Positions 14,878 through 24,776 of a stretch of DNA of 64,000 nt are shown here, in pieces. A program made the translations under genes and the position numbers. Numbering within the stretch: the stretch's first letter is position 1; the number at the start of each line of letters is the position of its first letter. The DNA is from an uncultured Bacteroidales bacterium. Lineage in GTDB: Bacteria; Bacteroidota; Bacteroidia; Bacteroidales; P3. Under the pieces are notes generated by a model. That model was given only the letters and a program-made list of their open reading frames with translations. It searched no databases and was not told the DNA's origin. Location of the stretch: assembly GCA_905234665.1 (NCBI GenBank), contig CAJOIV010000002.1:34803-98802 (forward strand). Direction: 5' to 3'.

Positions 14878-17478
14878 ATGACTAGCAACGAAATCCGCAA
14901 AGCCTTCCTCGATTTCTTCCAGAGCAAGCAGCACACCATGGTCCCCTCGGCTCCCATGGTAGTGAAGAACGACCCCACCCTCATGTTCACCAACGCGGGC
15001 ATGAACCAGTTCAAGGACATCTTCCTCGGCAACGCCCCCGCGCCCTACCCCCGCGCCTGCGACGCACAGAAGTGCCTGCGCGTCAGCGGCAAGCACAACG
15101 ACCTCGAAGAGGTGGGACACGACACCTACCACCACACGATGTTCGAGATGCTGGGCAATTGGAGCTTTGGTGACTACTTCAAGAAGGAGGCCATCGCCTA
15201 CGCCTGGGAGTTCCTCACCGAGGTGATGCACATCGACAAGGAGAACCTCTACGTCACCGTCTTCGGAGGCGACCAGGGCGACAACCTCGAGATGGACACC
15301 GAGGCCTACGGCTACTGGAAGGAGCATATCGCCGAGGAGCGCATCCTCCGCGGCTCGAAGAAGGACAACTTCTGGGAGATGGGCGAGCAGGGTCCCTGCG
15401 GCCCCTGCAGCGAGATACATATCGACCTCCGCAGCCCCGAGGAGAAAGCCAAAGTGCCCGGTAAAGAACTCGTCAACAAGGACAACCCCCTCGTCATCGA
15501 GATATGGAACCTCGTCTTCATGCAGTTCAACCGCCTCGCCGACGGCACACTGCAACCCCTGAAGGCCAAGCATATCGACACCGGCATGGGCTTCGAGCGC
15601 CTCTGCATGGTGATACAGGGCAAGCAGTCGAACTACGACACCGACGTCTTCCAGCCCCTCATCCAGAAGATCGCCGCCCTCTGCAGCCGCACCTATGGAC
15701 AGCGTGAAGAGGACGACGTCGCCATGCGCGTCATCGCCGACCACCTCCGCGCCGTCTCGTTCTCCATCGCCGACGGGCAACTGCCCTCCAACGCCAAGGC
15801 AGGATACGTCATCCGTCGCATCCTGCGCCGTGCCGTGCGCTACGGCTATACCTTCCTCGGATTCAAGGAGCCCTTCATCAACCAGCTCGTCCCCACCCTC
15901 GTCGAGCAGATGGGACACCAATACCCCGAGCTTGCCAAGCAACAGCAGCTCGTCACCCGCATCATCCTCGAGGAGGAGCAGGCCTTCCTGCGCACCCTCG
16001 CCTCCGGCATCCGCCGCTTCGAGGAATATATCGGCCGCACCGAACAGCCCGGCACCATCAACGGCGACTTCGCCTTCGAGCTGTTCGACACCTACGGCTT
16101 CCCCATCGACCTCACGCAGCTCATGGCCTCCGAGAAGGGTTGGACCGTTGACATGGAAGGCTTCGCCCGCGGCCTTGAGGCCCAGAAGAACCGTTCCCGC
16201 GCCGCCGCCGCCGTCGAAAATGACGACTGGCAGGAACTCGTCCCCGAAGTGGAAGAGGCCTTCATCGGCTACGACGAAATCGCCACCGAGGTGCGCATCA
16301 CCCGCTATCGCCGCGTCCGTACCAAGGACAAGGAGTTCTACCAGCTCGTCTTCGACCGCACCCCCTTCTACGGCGAGAGCGGCGGTCAGGTAGGCGACAA
16401 CGGAACCCTCACCCACCCCTCCGGCGACGTGGTCACCATCCTCGACACCAAGAAGGAGAACAACCTCATCGTCCATATCGCCGCCAAGTTGCCCGAGCAC
16501 CTCGACCAGCCCTACAAGGCTGAAGTCGACAAGTGCCGCCGCTTTGCCATCCAATGCAACCACTCGGCCACCCACCTGCTGCACCACGCCCTGCGCAACG
16601 TCCTCGGCACCCATGTCGAGCAGAAAGGCTCGTCCGTCGACGACCAGCGCCTCCGTTTCGACTTCTCCCACTTCGCCAAGATGACCAAGGAGGAAATCCG
16701 CGAGGTCGAGAAGCAGGTCAATATCGCCATCCGCCACGCCATTCCCCTCGAGGAGCACCGCAACATGCCCATCGACGAGGCCCGCAAACTGGGCGCCATG
16801 GCCCTCTTCGGCGAGAAGTACGGCGACAGTGTGCGCGTCATCAAGTTCGGCGACAGCGTCGAGTTCTGTGGCGGCACGCACACCCCCAACACCGGCCACA
16901 TCGGCTCGTTCCGCATCGTCAGTGAGGGCGCCGTGGCCGCCGGCATGCGCCGCATCGAGGCCGTCACAGGCAGCGCCGCCGAACAGTATTGCAACCAGAT
17001 GCAGGACCAGCTCGACACCCTCCGCGAACTCCTCAAGAACCCCAAGGACCTCTCCGCCGCCGTGCAGCGTCTCCTCGACGAAGGCGCAACCCTCCGCAGC
17101 CAAATCGAGCAGTTCCAGCGCGACCGCGCCAACGCCCTCTGCAGCGACATCGCCGCCAGACTCGCCACCTCGCCCGTGGTCTGCATGAAGGTTGACGCCG
17201 ACCTCTCGCCCCTCAAAGACGCCCTCCTCGCCCTCCGCAACGACCATCCCGACATGGCTGTCGTCCTCGGCAGCGTCTTCGGCGACAAGCCCTCCCTCAC
17301 CGTCTGCCTCGGCCAGCAGCGCATCGACGCCGGCCTCAACGCCGCCACCCTCGTCCGCACCGCGGGCAAGGAAATCCAAGGCGGCGGCGGCGGACAGCCC
17401 GCCTACGCCACCGCAGGAGGCAAGAACCCCGAAGGACTCGACAAGGCCTTGGAGGTCGTCAAAGGACTGATAGGGTAA
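14878..17478 (+). CDS. alaS: Alanine--tRNA ligase
   Basis: Class II aminoacyl-tRNA synthetase for tRNA-Ala, 866 residues from ATG 14878; the in-frame TTG at 14872 lies in a repeat and is not preferred. The catalytic domain begins EIRKAFLDFFQSKQHTMVPSAP, with FTNAGMNQFKDIFLG and RFSGKHNDLEE-like (LRVSGKHNDLEEVG) motifs. The editing domain carries the zinc ligands: CNHSATHLLHHALR near 560 and FCGGTHTPNTGHIGSF near 665. The C-Ala domain ends GGGGGQPAYATAGGKNPEGLD. Full length for the family and nothing missing. Confidence 0.98.
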   Translation: MTSNEIRKAFLDFFQSKQHTMVPSAPMVVKNDPTLMFTNAGMNQFKDIFLGNAPAPYPRACDAQKCLRVSGKHNDLEEVGHDTYHHTMFEMLGNWSFGDYFKKEAIAYAWEFLTEVMHIDKENLYVTVFGGDQGDNLEMDTEAYGYWKEHIAEERILRGSKKDNFWEMGEQGPCGPCSEIHIDLRSPEEKAKVPGKELVNKDNPLVIEIWNLVFMQFNRLADGTLQPLKAKHIDTGMGFERLCMVIQGKQSNYDTDVFQPLIQKIAALCSRTYGQREEDDVAMRVIADHLRAVSFSIADGQLPSNAKAGYVIRRILRRAVRYGYTFLGFKEPFINQLVPTLVEQMGHQYPELAKQQQLVTRIILEEEQAFLRTLASGIRRFEEYIGRTEQPGTINGDFAFELFDTYGFPIDLTQLMASEKGWTVDMEGFARGLEAQKNRSRAAAAVENDDWQELVPEVEEAFIGYDEIATEVRITRYRRVRTKDKEFYQLVFDRTPFYGESGGQVGDNGTLTHPSGDVVTILDTKKENNLIVHIAAKLPEHLDQPYKAEVDKCRRFAIQCNHSATHLLHHALRNVLGTHVEQKGSSVDDQRLRFDFSHFAKMTKEEIREVEKQVNIAIRHAIPLEEHRNMPIDEARKLGAMALFGEKYGDSVRVIKFGDSVEFCGGTHTPNTGHIGSFRIVSEGAVAAGMRRIEAVTGSAAEQYCNQMQDQLDTLRELLKNPKDLSAAVQRLLDEGATLRSQIEQFQRDRANALCSDIAARLATSPVVCMKVDADLSPLKDALLALRNDHPDMAVVLGSVFGDKPSLTVCLGQQRIDAGLNAATLVRTAGKEIQGGGGGQPAYATAGGKNPEGLDKALEVVKGLIG

Positions 17479-17532
17479 TTGTGGGTTAGGGATGGGTTTG
17501 ACATAAGTTTGACATGAGTTTGACTTTTTAAG

Positions 17533-17622
17533 AATTTCTTTAACATTTGCCTCCGCTGCCGCGCCGCCCCCCGTGGGCTGCCGCCCCGCAGCGGAGGGGC
17601 GGCGCGAAATGTTAAAGAAATT
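17533..17622. repeat. Nested perfect inverted repeat between convergent genes
   Basis: Outer arms AATTTCTTTAACATTT (17533-17548) and its exact 16-bp complement (17607-17622). Inside them CCTCCGCTGC pairs with GCAGCGGAGG, or alternatively GCGCCGCCCC pairs with GGGGCGGCGC. It lies between the convergent alaS and outer-membrane gene, where a bidirectional terminator is expected. Its size and AT-rich outer arms around a GC-rich core look more like a palindromic element. A short degenerate Family A repeat follows near 17657-17675. The remainder of 17479-17718 shows nothing else. Confidence 0.8.
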
Positions 17623-17718
17623 GTTAAAATGTAGGACTCACGGAGGAGGCTTCTTGAATTAAAAATTGAAAATATTGCTATGCCGTTGTGCCATCGCGGT
17701 CTGCACCTCGGGCAAAAC

Positions 17719-19062
17719 CTAAAGCGTGAGGAGGTTGAGCGTGTGGGTGACTCCGAGGGAGAAGTAGAGGCCTGCGGGCAGTTTGGAGTATGCATGAATG
17801 TCGTTGTAGTTCAGTGTTTCGGCATTCGACCCGTCGTTGCTCGGGGTGAGTTTGGAGAAAGTCTTCTCATAGCCGACACTCAAGTCGAGGTAAGTGTTCT
17901 TCCCCAACCGCAGAGAGGCACCTGCCGACGGAGAAGCATACATTGCATTATATCCCCCATTATTACCTACATTCACATGCTTTCTGCCGAAGTCGAGCGA
18001 TACCTTGGGAGAGACAGTGCCGTCGAGGATTCTGTAGTTGACCCTTGCAAACAGCCTATAGAAGTCAGACACCTGATAATCATAGCTATAATAGTCATCA
18101 TAGTAATCATCCGGCCGTCCCTCTGTGTGTATGCTTCCGATGGACCCGTGGCAGTATGTGAACCCAATGCCTGCCGACAGATTCGGAGTAATCAGATAGC
18201 CGGGGGCAAAAGTGGCACCGTATATCTTGCTCATCATCCTCGCCTCTGTCGTCAATTGTATTCCGCAAGCGCGGGTCTGCCGTGCGGGCTTCACCATATC
18301 CGCCATGCGGAACGCATGGTGGATGTCTAAGTCCACCTTGACAGCCGCACCGTCATACTGCCCGTACATGTTTTCGCGATAAGAGGAATAAAAATAGGAC
18401 ATGTATCCTGCACTGACCCGGAGGTCTACAGTCGGCGACAATGAGAACCTTACACCCGGCATCACGCGGAACGCCAAGGCAGTTTCCTTGCGCTGTGAGT
18501 TATTGCCACCCGTGAAGAACTCCTTTCCTGCATACAAATCCACAAAGTAGTCGGCGTAGTCATCCACCAAGGCATAAATCCGGTTTTCCACCCCCAGCAT
18601 CCAATTTATATTATTCTTACGACCCTTGTAAGGATACAATGCACTTACATTTATTCCCCAATAGGAATTCCCGCTGATGAATCCGCCCGCGCTGACACCC
18701 GCGCCAAAATCCAGATTCCCGCCAAGGTTGGCGCGCACCTGAGTGCCCACGCTTGCCATGAGCCCCTTGTACTGGGGATTGCCTGTGGCAGCGGTTTCCC
18801 CTGTAGGGGTGGCGGAGTCGTCCTCATCCACATTCTCAAACGACCGTACCGAGCCGTCAGCGTAGATGACGGACGAGACTTTCGCCGTGGGAATGGTCTG
18901 TACGCCCCGTGGCCCGTCGGGTGTGCGGTAGCGCACTTCCGTCTTGGTCACTCTGACAATCTTGGCGTCGATGCGCTCCGAATCTTTTGTTACGATGGCA
19001 TCCTGTGCCATCACCGTCTGCACCACGGCAAACAGCAGAAGAAATGATAATAAACGTTTCAT
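17719..19062 (-). CDS. Outer-membrane beta-barrel protein
   Basis: 447 residues with a signal peptide (MKRLLSFLLLFAVVQTVMAQ). Residues 21-75 are a small strand-rich domain (IVTKDSERIDAKIVRVTKTE, VRYRTPDGPRG) often found before barrels in Bacteroidales. From about 110 on, the protein shows alternating hydrophobic/polar strands with aromatic ends typical of a porin-like barrel (GINVSALYPYKGRKNNINWM, RLGKNTYLDLSVGYEKTFSK). The terminal strand YFSLGVTHTLNLLTL is the expected outer-membrane C-terminus. Transport specificity is unknown. The gene is preceded by a ~285-nt structured leader whose sequence and fold recur before the BspA-like gene at 49577. Confidence 0.8.
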   Translation of the reverse strand: MKRLLSFLLLFAVVQTVMAQDAIVTKDSERIDAKIVRVTKTEVRYRTPDGPRGVQTIPTAKVSSVIYADGSVRSFENVDEDDSATPTGETAATGNPQYKGLMASVGTQVRANLGGNLDFGAGVSAGGFISGNSYWGINVSALYPYKGRKNNINWMLGVENRIYALVDDYADYFVDLYAGKEFFTGGNNSQRKETALAFRVMPGVRFSLSPTVDLRVSAGYMSYFYSSYRENMYGQYDGAAVKVDLDIHHAFRMADMVKPARQTRACGIQLTTEARMMSKIYGATFAPGYLITPNLSAGIGFTYCHGSIGSIHTEGRPDDYYDDYYSYDYQVSDFYRLFARVNYRILDGTVSPKVSLDFGRKHVNVGNNGGYNAMYASPSAGASLRLGKNTYLDLSVGYEKTFSKLTPSNDGSNAETLNYNDIHAYSKLPAGLYFSLGVTHTLNLLTL

Positions 19063-19085
19063 GGTGTTTTATTGTTTTTGATTAT

Positions 19086-19372
19086 TCTTTCTGTCCCGGC
19101 TCGGGGACGGGTTATATCCACGAAGAAAGTGGAGCCATCCATTGTGTCTCTATTTCTTGATGATAGGGCTGGACTCCCTGTTACGTAAAAATATTGATGT
19201 TCTGAATCGCCCCACGTGTGGACATATTCCGATTAAGAATACTATCCAACAGGAGCATCATCTTTCGTTATTCTTTTACGTAACTTCATGAGAAGTGTCC
19301 AGTTTCTCATCATCAAGAATAAGGCGAAAATGCGCTTTCTTTCGGCAAACCTTTCCTTCCGGTTTGCGGGTG
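19086..19372 (-). promoter_or_regulatory. Candidate structured 5' leader RNA, copy 1
   Basis: The region 19063-19372 has no gene but matches 51160-51446 at both ends: CACCCGCAAACC and AAAGCGCATTTTCG at the 5' side, AATGGATGGCTCCACTTTCT and CCCGTCCCCGAGCC near the start codon. The middle differs in sequence yet keeps pairing: 19154-19164 with 19309-19319 (11 bp), 19169-19174 with 19297-19302, 19180-19190 with 19274-19284 (11 bp), plus hairpin ACTTC-atga-GAAGT (19283-19296) and 5' hairpin GCAAACC/GGTTTGC (19345-19367). It would form one long irregular hairpin in the transcript of the outer-membrane gene. Function is unknown; regulation in cis is inferred from position. Confidence 0.7.
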
Positions 19373-19402
19373 CAAAGATACGAAGAATTTTTGATATGGC
19401 AA
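19373..19402 (-). promoter_or_regulatory. Promoter of the leader RNA/outer-membrane gene
   Basis: TTGCCATATC as an extended -33 box and TATCTTTG as -7 box with a 19-nt spacer on the minus strand. The same TTGCCATRTC box occurs at 33687, 51447 and 52306. Just upstream (about 19420-19438) is a GTGCC-agc-GGCAC hairpin followed by a T-rich run, which could also terminate read-through from the M28 gene. Confidence 0.78.
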
Positions 19403-19465
19403 GAAAAAAGTTTTATGGGGTGCCGCTGGCACGCGGAAGGGAGGGGCGGAAGTTAATGGAGGAGT

Positions 19466-20629
19466 TTAGATGCCCAAGGCATCAAGGAGGAGTTTGAGAT
19501 AGTCGCGGTAGTGTCGCAGGCTGCAGGCGTCGCAGGTGTCGGCAGGGTCGTGGTAGCCGCCGAAGGGGCCGCCCATGGTGAGGATGAAGATGGCGGGACA
19601 GCGCGAGGTGAACCAGTAGTGGTCGCTGTTGGGTGCATTGTCGCGCGGACGCACCTCAGGAGCCACCTTGCGCTGGTCGTTGAGGGCTTTCAGCCTCTCG
19701 TAGTAGACCTTGGTGTCGGCCGACTTGGCGTTGAAGACCATCAGTCCCTCGTCACCGCCGCAGAACATGTCGATATTGCACAACAGACGCACTTTGGAAT
19801 AGTCTATCAAGGGATGCCCGGCGGCGTACTCCGAACCTTTGAGCCCCGATTCCTCGCCACTGAAGAACATGAAGACCATCGTGTAGTGGGGCTTTGAGAG
19901 TACCGAGCGGCGGGCAATATCCATCACCGCCGCCACGCCGCTGGCATTGTCGTGTGCGCCAGGGAAGTAGACCCCGTCACCCATCGTGCCGCAATGGTCG
20001 TAATGGGCCGTGAAGACCATCATCGAGTCCACCTCCCCTTGCACATATCCCACGACGTTCTGCGACTGATAGGCGGGATGATGGTTCAGCGGGACGGTCA
20101 GCTCCACCTTGCGCGGATGCCGGGGAAGGAGGCTGTCAAGCACTTCGACACAGACAGGAGCCCCCTCTGTGGCGACTCCGACGATGGGTCCATAGGTGTC
20201 GAGCTTTTCGACGGAGAATATCCATGTCCCGTCCTTCATCTTCTTCTTCCACCGCGCCGCATCGAGTTTCTTGGGCACTGCGTGGCGCGTGGCGGGATAT
20301 ATGCGGAACTGCTCGTAAGGCTTCATTTCCGTGCCCGAGATGCTGAGGGACACAGGTCCTTCATGACTGTAGCAGGCATAGGAATAGTGCTGCAGGTACC
20401 CCGGCGCGAGGGGCTTCACCCCTATCTTGCGGAACTCGCCGGCCAGGTAGGCTGCCGCGATGGAGTCGCCCTTGTAGGAGGCTCCGCGGCCATACATCGA
20501 CGGCGAGGAGAGGTTGCGGATAATGCGCCGGGCGTATGCCTCGTCCTGGGCGGAGAGGGAATTGAGAATTGAGAATTGAGAATTGAAAATTATCGCGGTG
20601 GCGAGTATTAGAATGCGGGAACGTTTCAT
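19466..20629 (-). CDS. M28 family metallopeptidase
   Basis: Exported zinc aminopeptidase-like enzyme, 387 residues. The co-catalytic zinc ligands are all visible: FTAHYDHCG (His) near 218, GAHDNASG (bridging Asp) near 233, GEESGLKG (catalytic Glu pair) near 268, NIDMFCGG (Asp) near 293 and GYHDPADT (His) near 365. Substrate preference cannot be judged. The signal peptide (residues 1-28, ending SLSAQ) is unusual: its second half, FNSQFSILNSL, is encoded by a Family A repeat. Same strand as the transporter gene upstream (20662), with a Family D repeat between them. Confidence 0.93.
   Translation of the reverse strand: MKRSRILILATAIIFNSQFSILNSLSAQDEAYARRIIRNLSSPSMYGRGASYKGDSIAAAYLAGEFRKIGVKPLAPGYLQHYSYACYSHEGPVSLSISGTEMKPYEQFRIYPATRHAVPKKLDAARWKKKMKDGTWIFSVEKLDTYGPIVGVATEGAPVCVEVLDSLLPRHPRKVELTVPLNHHPAYQSQNVVGYVQGEVDSMMVFTAHYDHCGTMGDGVYFPGAHDNASGVAAVMDIARRSVLSKPHYTMVFMFFSGEESGLKGSEYAAGHPLIDYSKVRLLCNIDMFCGGDEGLMVFNAKSADTKVYYERLKALNDQRKVAPEVRPRDNAPNSDHYWFTSRCPAIFILTMGGPFGGYHDPADTCDACSLRHYRDYLKLLLDALGI
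20559..20593. repeat. Family A repeat inside the M28 signal-peptide coding region
   Basis: Four GAATTGAGAATTGA-type units in the 5' coding region of the M28 gene. On the coding strand they read as FNSQFSILNS, which happens to be hydrophobic enough to extend the signal helix. Confidence 0.85.
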
Positions 20630-20632
20630 GGT

Positions 20633-20657
20633 TCTTACTTCTTAGTTCTTAGTTCTT
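20633..20657. repeat. Family D repeat (TTCTTAGTTCTTA)
   Basis: Tandem TTCTTACTTCTTAGTTCTTA units fill the gap between the M28 and YfcC genes. A related array is translated in the lipoprotein gene at 42365. Confidence 0.7.
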
Positions 20658-20661
20658 ACTT

Positions 20662-22068
<1,407 letters not shown>

Positions 22069-22085
22069 GTTGAGAGTACAGGTAA

Positions 22086-22727
22086 TTAATTATGTCTCCT
22101 GAATCCGATAGGGTTGCGAGGTTTAGATTGGGTATCCCTTAACTCATCAAGGGCATCGTTGATGGCTTCGATTTGGATTGCAATCTCATTGTTGGTCTGT
22201 TCTTGCTGCTCGTTGATGTCGTTCTGGTCATGCAGGATTTCTTCCACGTAGGCGTTCAGTTGGTCAACCTTGTGCGAAATCTGCTCAACCTTCAAATCCA
22301 TTGAGAGCATTGTGGTGATTGATTGTCGCATTGCGATGAATGCGCGGGTCACCATCACACTCATCTGTACAGCACTTGGACTGTGTAAGACAGCGGCGAG
22401 CATCACTGCACCATGTTCGGTAAAGGCGTAAGGAGGGTTCGACTTGTTGCGTCGGTTCGGGGATGCTGTCACAATCTGTGACCGCATATTGGGATTCTGA
22501 ATGTTACGGTCGATTTCCTGCCACTCGCTTTCTGTCAACTTAAACATGAAGTCCGTCGGGAAACGGTCAATATTACGCTTGACAGCCTGGTTCAAGGCAG
22601 CGGTCTTTACACCATAGATAGCCGCAAGGTCGTAATCTAACATCACCTTTTGTCCACGAACTTCGTAAATGGCATCCTTGATTGTTTCGCTCTGCTGTTT
22701 TTGAGGTATGAATAGTTCTGTACTCAT
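22086..22727 (-). CDS. ORF6N domain protein
   Basis: 213 residues. The ORF6N DNA-binding domain is at residues ~15-105 (IYEVRGQKVMLDYDLAAIYG, LNQAVKRNIDRFPTDFMFKL, YAFTEHGAVMLAAVLHSP), followed by a helical C-terminus with a coiled-coil-like stretch (EQISHKVDQLNAYVEEILHD). The family comes from phage and large-DNA-virus antirepressor-type proteins and is common as single genes in Bacteroidota. No other phage genes are near. The gene is AT-richer than its neighbours, which supports acquisition. The gap to the CYTH gene is only 13 nt, so it may be read from the purC unit. Confidence 0.9.
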   Translation of the reverse strand: MSTELFIPQKQQSETIKDAIYEVRGQKVMLDYDLAAIYGVKTAALNQAVKRNIDRFPTDFMFKLTESEWQEIDRNIQNPNMRSQIVTASPNRRNKSNPPYAFTEHGAVMLAAVLHSPSAVQMSVMVTRAFIAMRQSITTMLSMDLKVEQISHKVDQLNAYVEEILHDQNDINEQQEQTNNEIAIQIEAINDALDELRDTQSKPRNPIGFRRHN

Positions 22728-22740
22728 AATATGTGGTATT

Positions 22741-23253
22741 TCATGATGCGCTCACAATTCTATTGCTATTGGTAGAATACCCCTTTAATTTAGAAAGGGA
22801 GGCGAGGTAGGAGTTGCGGTAGCAGGGGTCGGTGGAAACGTCGGGGCCGAACCATATGGGCGGGACGAAGGCATTGGCGGCGTCGGTGGAGGGGAACTCG
22901 ACCTCGGCGAGGACGAGGGGAGCATGGGGGCCGTGGAAGATGTCGAGCTCGATGACAAGGCCGTCGGGCAGGGGGATGCGGTAGCGGGTCTTGGCGACGG
23001 GGATACCCTCACATTTGGCCCGCAGGAGGGCGTAGGACTCGGGGGCGAGGGGAAACTCCTCCTCGCGGTTGTGAATGGCCGTGGTACCAGGGACGCGCAG
23101 GTGCTGCTTGACGGTGAGGATATAGCGGTCACCCATCCTGCGGATGCGCAGGGTGGGTGACGTGCAGAGGTAGGCTTGCTCTATCTCGACATGCGGGTAG
23201 CTGTCGAGATCGTCGGGGAGTTCGCGCACCAGGTATTTCCGCTCGATTTCCAT
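22741..23253 (-). CDS. CYTH domain protein
   Basis: 170 residues forming a CYTH/triphosphate-tunnel fold. The start ATG at 23253 overlaps the purC stop (TGATG), and gives the diagnostic ExExK motif at once (MEIERKYLV). Further family residues are alternating charged strands: TLRIRRMGDRYILTVKQH, AKTRYRIPLPDGLVIELDIF and VLAEVEFPS. Such proteins hydrolyse inorganic triphosphate or are related to class IV adenylate cyclases; which one applies here is unknown. The longer in-frame extension upstream overlaps purC in a different frame and is not supported. Confidence 0.88.
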   Translation of the reverse strand: MEIERKYLVRELPDDLDSYPHVEIEQAYLCTSPTLRIRRMGDRYILTVKQHLRVPGTTAIHNREEEFPLAPESYALLRAKCEGIPVAKTRYRIPLPDGLVIELDIFHGPHAPLVLAEVEFPSTDAANAFVPPIWFGPDVSTDPCYRNSYLASLSKLKGYSTNSNRIVSAS

Positions 23254-24200
23254 CAGAGCGTATTCAGGAAGTCGGTGACATTCTTCTCGATGCGGGCGGC
23301 GACATCGGCGCAGTCGTCGGCTTTGACGAAGGGCTTGCCCACAATATGCTCGTACAGCTCGATGTAACGGTCGGTGATGGAGTTGACAATGGCGTCGGTC
23401 ATCTCGGGGACCTTCTGCCCTTCCTTGCCCTGGAAGCCGTTCTCCATGAGCCATTCGCGGACGAACTCCTTGGAGAGCTGGCGCTGGTGTTCGCCCTTGG
23501 CCTGACGCTCCTCGTAGCCTTCGGCATAGAAGTAGCGGCTGCTGTCGGGGGTGTGGATTTCGTCGATGAGGTAGATCTTGCCGTCGCGCTTGCCAAACTC
23601 GTACTTGGTGTCGACCAGGATGAGGCCCTTCTCGGCGGCCATCTCGGTGCCGCGCTGGAAGAGGGCGAGGGCGTACTTCTCGAGCTGGTCGTAGTCCTCC
23701 TTGGAGACCAGGCCCGTGCGGATAATCTCCTCGCGGGAGATGTTCTCGTCATGGCCTTCGTCGGCCTTGGTGGTGGGGGTGACGATGGGGTGCGGGAACT
23801 TCTGGTTTTCCTTCATCCCTTCGGGCAGGGGCACGCCGCAGAGGGTGCGGGCGCCGGCCTTGTACTCGCGCCAGGCACTGCCGGCGAGGTAGCCGCGGAC
23901 AATCATCTCGACACGGAAGCCCTCGCATTTGAGGCCCACGGTGACCATCGGGTCGGGGGTGGCGAGTTTCCAGTTGGGGACGATATCGGCGGTGGCGTCG
24001 AGGAAATAGGCGGCAATCTGGTTCAGCACCTGGCCCTTGTAGGGGATACCCTTGGGGAGCACCACGTCGAAGGCACTGATGCGGTCGGAGACCACCATGG
24101 CCATGTATTTGTCGTCGATGTTATAGACATCGCGGACCTTGCCCACATAAAGGCTTTTCTGCTTCGGGAAAGAGAAATTGGTTTTGACTATTGCGTTCAT
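23253..24200 (-). CDS. purC: Phosphoribosylaminoimidazole-succinocarboxamide synthase
   Basis: SAICAR synthetase of purine synthesis, ATP-dependent coupling of CAIR with aspartate, cytosolic, 315 residues. Typical blocks: [40 protein letters not shown] near 38, and [19 protein letters not shown] near 105. The C-terminal half has [26 protein letters not shown] and [10 protein letters not shown]. This is the longer SAICAR synthetase form. It lies 14 nt after rsmD and overlaps the CYTH gene by one base, so all are probably one transcript. Confidence 0.97.
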   Translation of the reverse strand: MNAIVKTNFSFPKQKSLYVGKVRDVYNIDDKYMAMVVSDRISAFDVVLPKGIPYKGQVLNQIAAYFLDATADIVPNWKLATPDPMVTVGLKCEGFRVEMIVRGYLAGSAWREYKAGARTLCGVPLPEGMKENQKFPHPIVTPTTKADEGHDENISREEIIRTGLVSKEDYDQLEKYALALFQRGTEMAAEKGLILVDTKYEFGKRDGKIYLIDEIHTPDSSRYFYAEGYEERQAKGEHQRQLSKEFVREWLMENGFQGKEGQKVPEMTDAIVNSITDRYIELYEHIVGKPFVKADDCADVAARIEKNVTDFLNTL

Positions 24201-24214
24201 ATTCTAAGGGTTTA

Positions 24215-24757
24215 TTATTCGATGGTTTGGGCGAAGAAGGTGAAGTTGACCTTGCCGTAGTGGCGGTGCTGCCAGAAATGGGGATGGTCCTCGAACTGGA
24301 ACTCGCGCGGGTGTTCCAGGACAAATATGCCATCGGGAGTGAGCAGTTCTTTCTCAAAGACGAGGTCGGGCAGTTTGGCGAGTTCCTCCAGTGCGTAGGG
24401 AGGGTCGGCAAAGACTATGTCGAACTTTTTGTAGGCCCGCTTGAGGAGGTCGAAGACATCGGAGCGCACCACATGGAGGTTCTGTACACCGAACTGCTGT
24501 GCCGAGGCCTTGATGAAGTCGGTACACTGGACATTGATGTCGACCGACGTGACCTCTTTGGCGCCGCGGGAGACGAACTCCAACGAGACGGCCCCTGTAC
24601 CCGCAAAGAGGTCGAGGACAGAACACTCGTCGTAATCCACGTAGTTGTTGAGGATATTGAAGAGGCTTTCGCGCGCCATGTCGGTGGTGGGACGCACGGG
24701 GAGTGTCGTTGGCGGGTTGAGGCGACGGCCTCGGAGGTTTCCTGCAATGATGCGCAC
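24215..24757 (-). CDS. rsmD: 16S rRNA (guanine(966)-N2)-methyltransferase RsmD
   Basis: SAM-dependent methyltransferase acting on 16S rRNA in the 30S subunit, 180 residues. Begins MRIIAGNLRGRRL; then RPTTDMARESLFNIL, SAM-binding motif VLDLFAGTGAVSLEFVSRGA near 47, DIN acid residue after strand 2, and the N-methylase catalytic motif FADPPY near 118. Length and order fit RsmD. It follows the DUF3822 gene by 19 nt, an arrangement common in Bacteroidota. Confidence 0.95.
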   Translation of the reverse strand: MRIIAGNLRGRRLNPPTTLPVRPTTDMARESLFNILNNYVDYDECSVLDLFAGTGAVSLEFVSRGAKEVTSVDINVQCTDFIKASAQQFGVQNLHVVRSDVFDLLKRAYKKFDIVFADPPYALEELAKLPDLVFEKELLTPDGIFVLEHPREFQFEDHPHFWQHRHYGKVNFTFFAQTIE

Positions 24758-24776
24758 GGATTGTACAGACTAAAAT

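Noticed and set aside
14416..17379. Very long open frame antisense to alaS (and similar ones antisense to mmdA, dxs and the FN3 protein)
   Set aside because: GC-rich codon bias on the coding strand leaves the opposite strand open. The translations are low-complexity (V/G/A/E/L runs) with no family resemblance, while the sense proteins are unmistakable.
22086..22727. ORF6N gene as evidence for a prophage
   Set aside because: No integrase, structural or lysis genes are near; solitary ORF6N genes are common in Bacteroidota.
22741..23454. Longer CYTH protein starting at 23454
   Set aside because: The extra part overlaps purC in another frame; the ExExK motif begins at the ATG at 23253.
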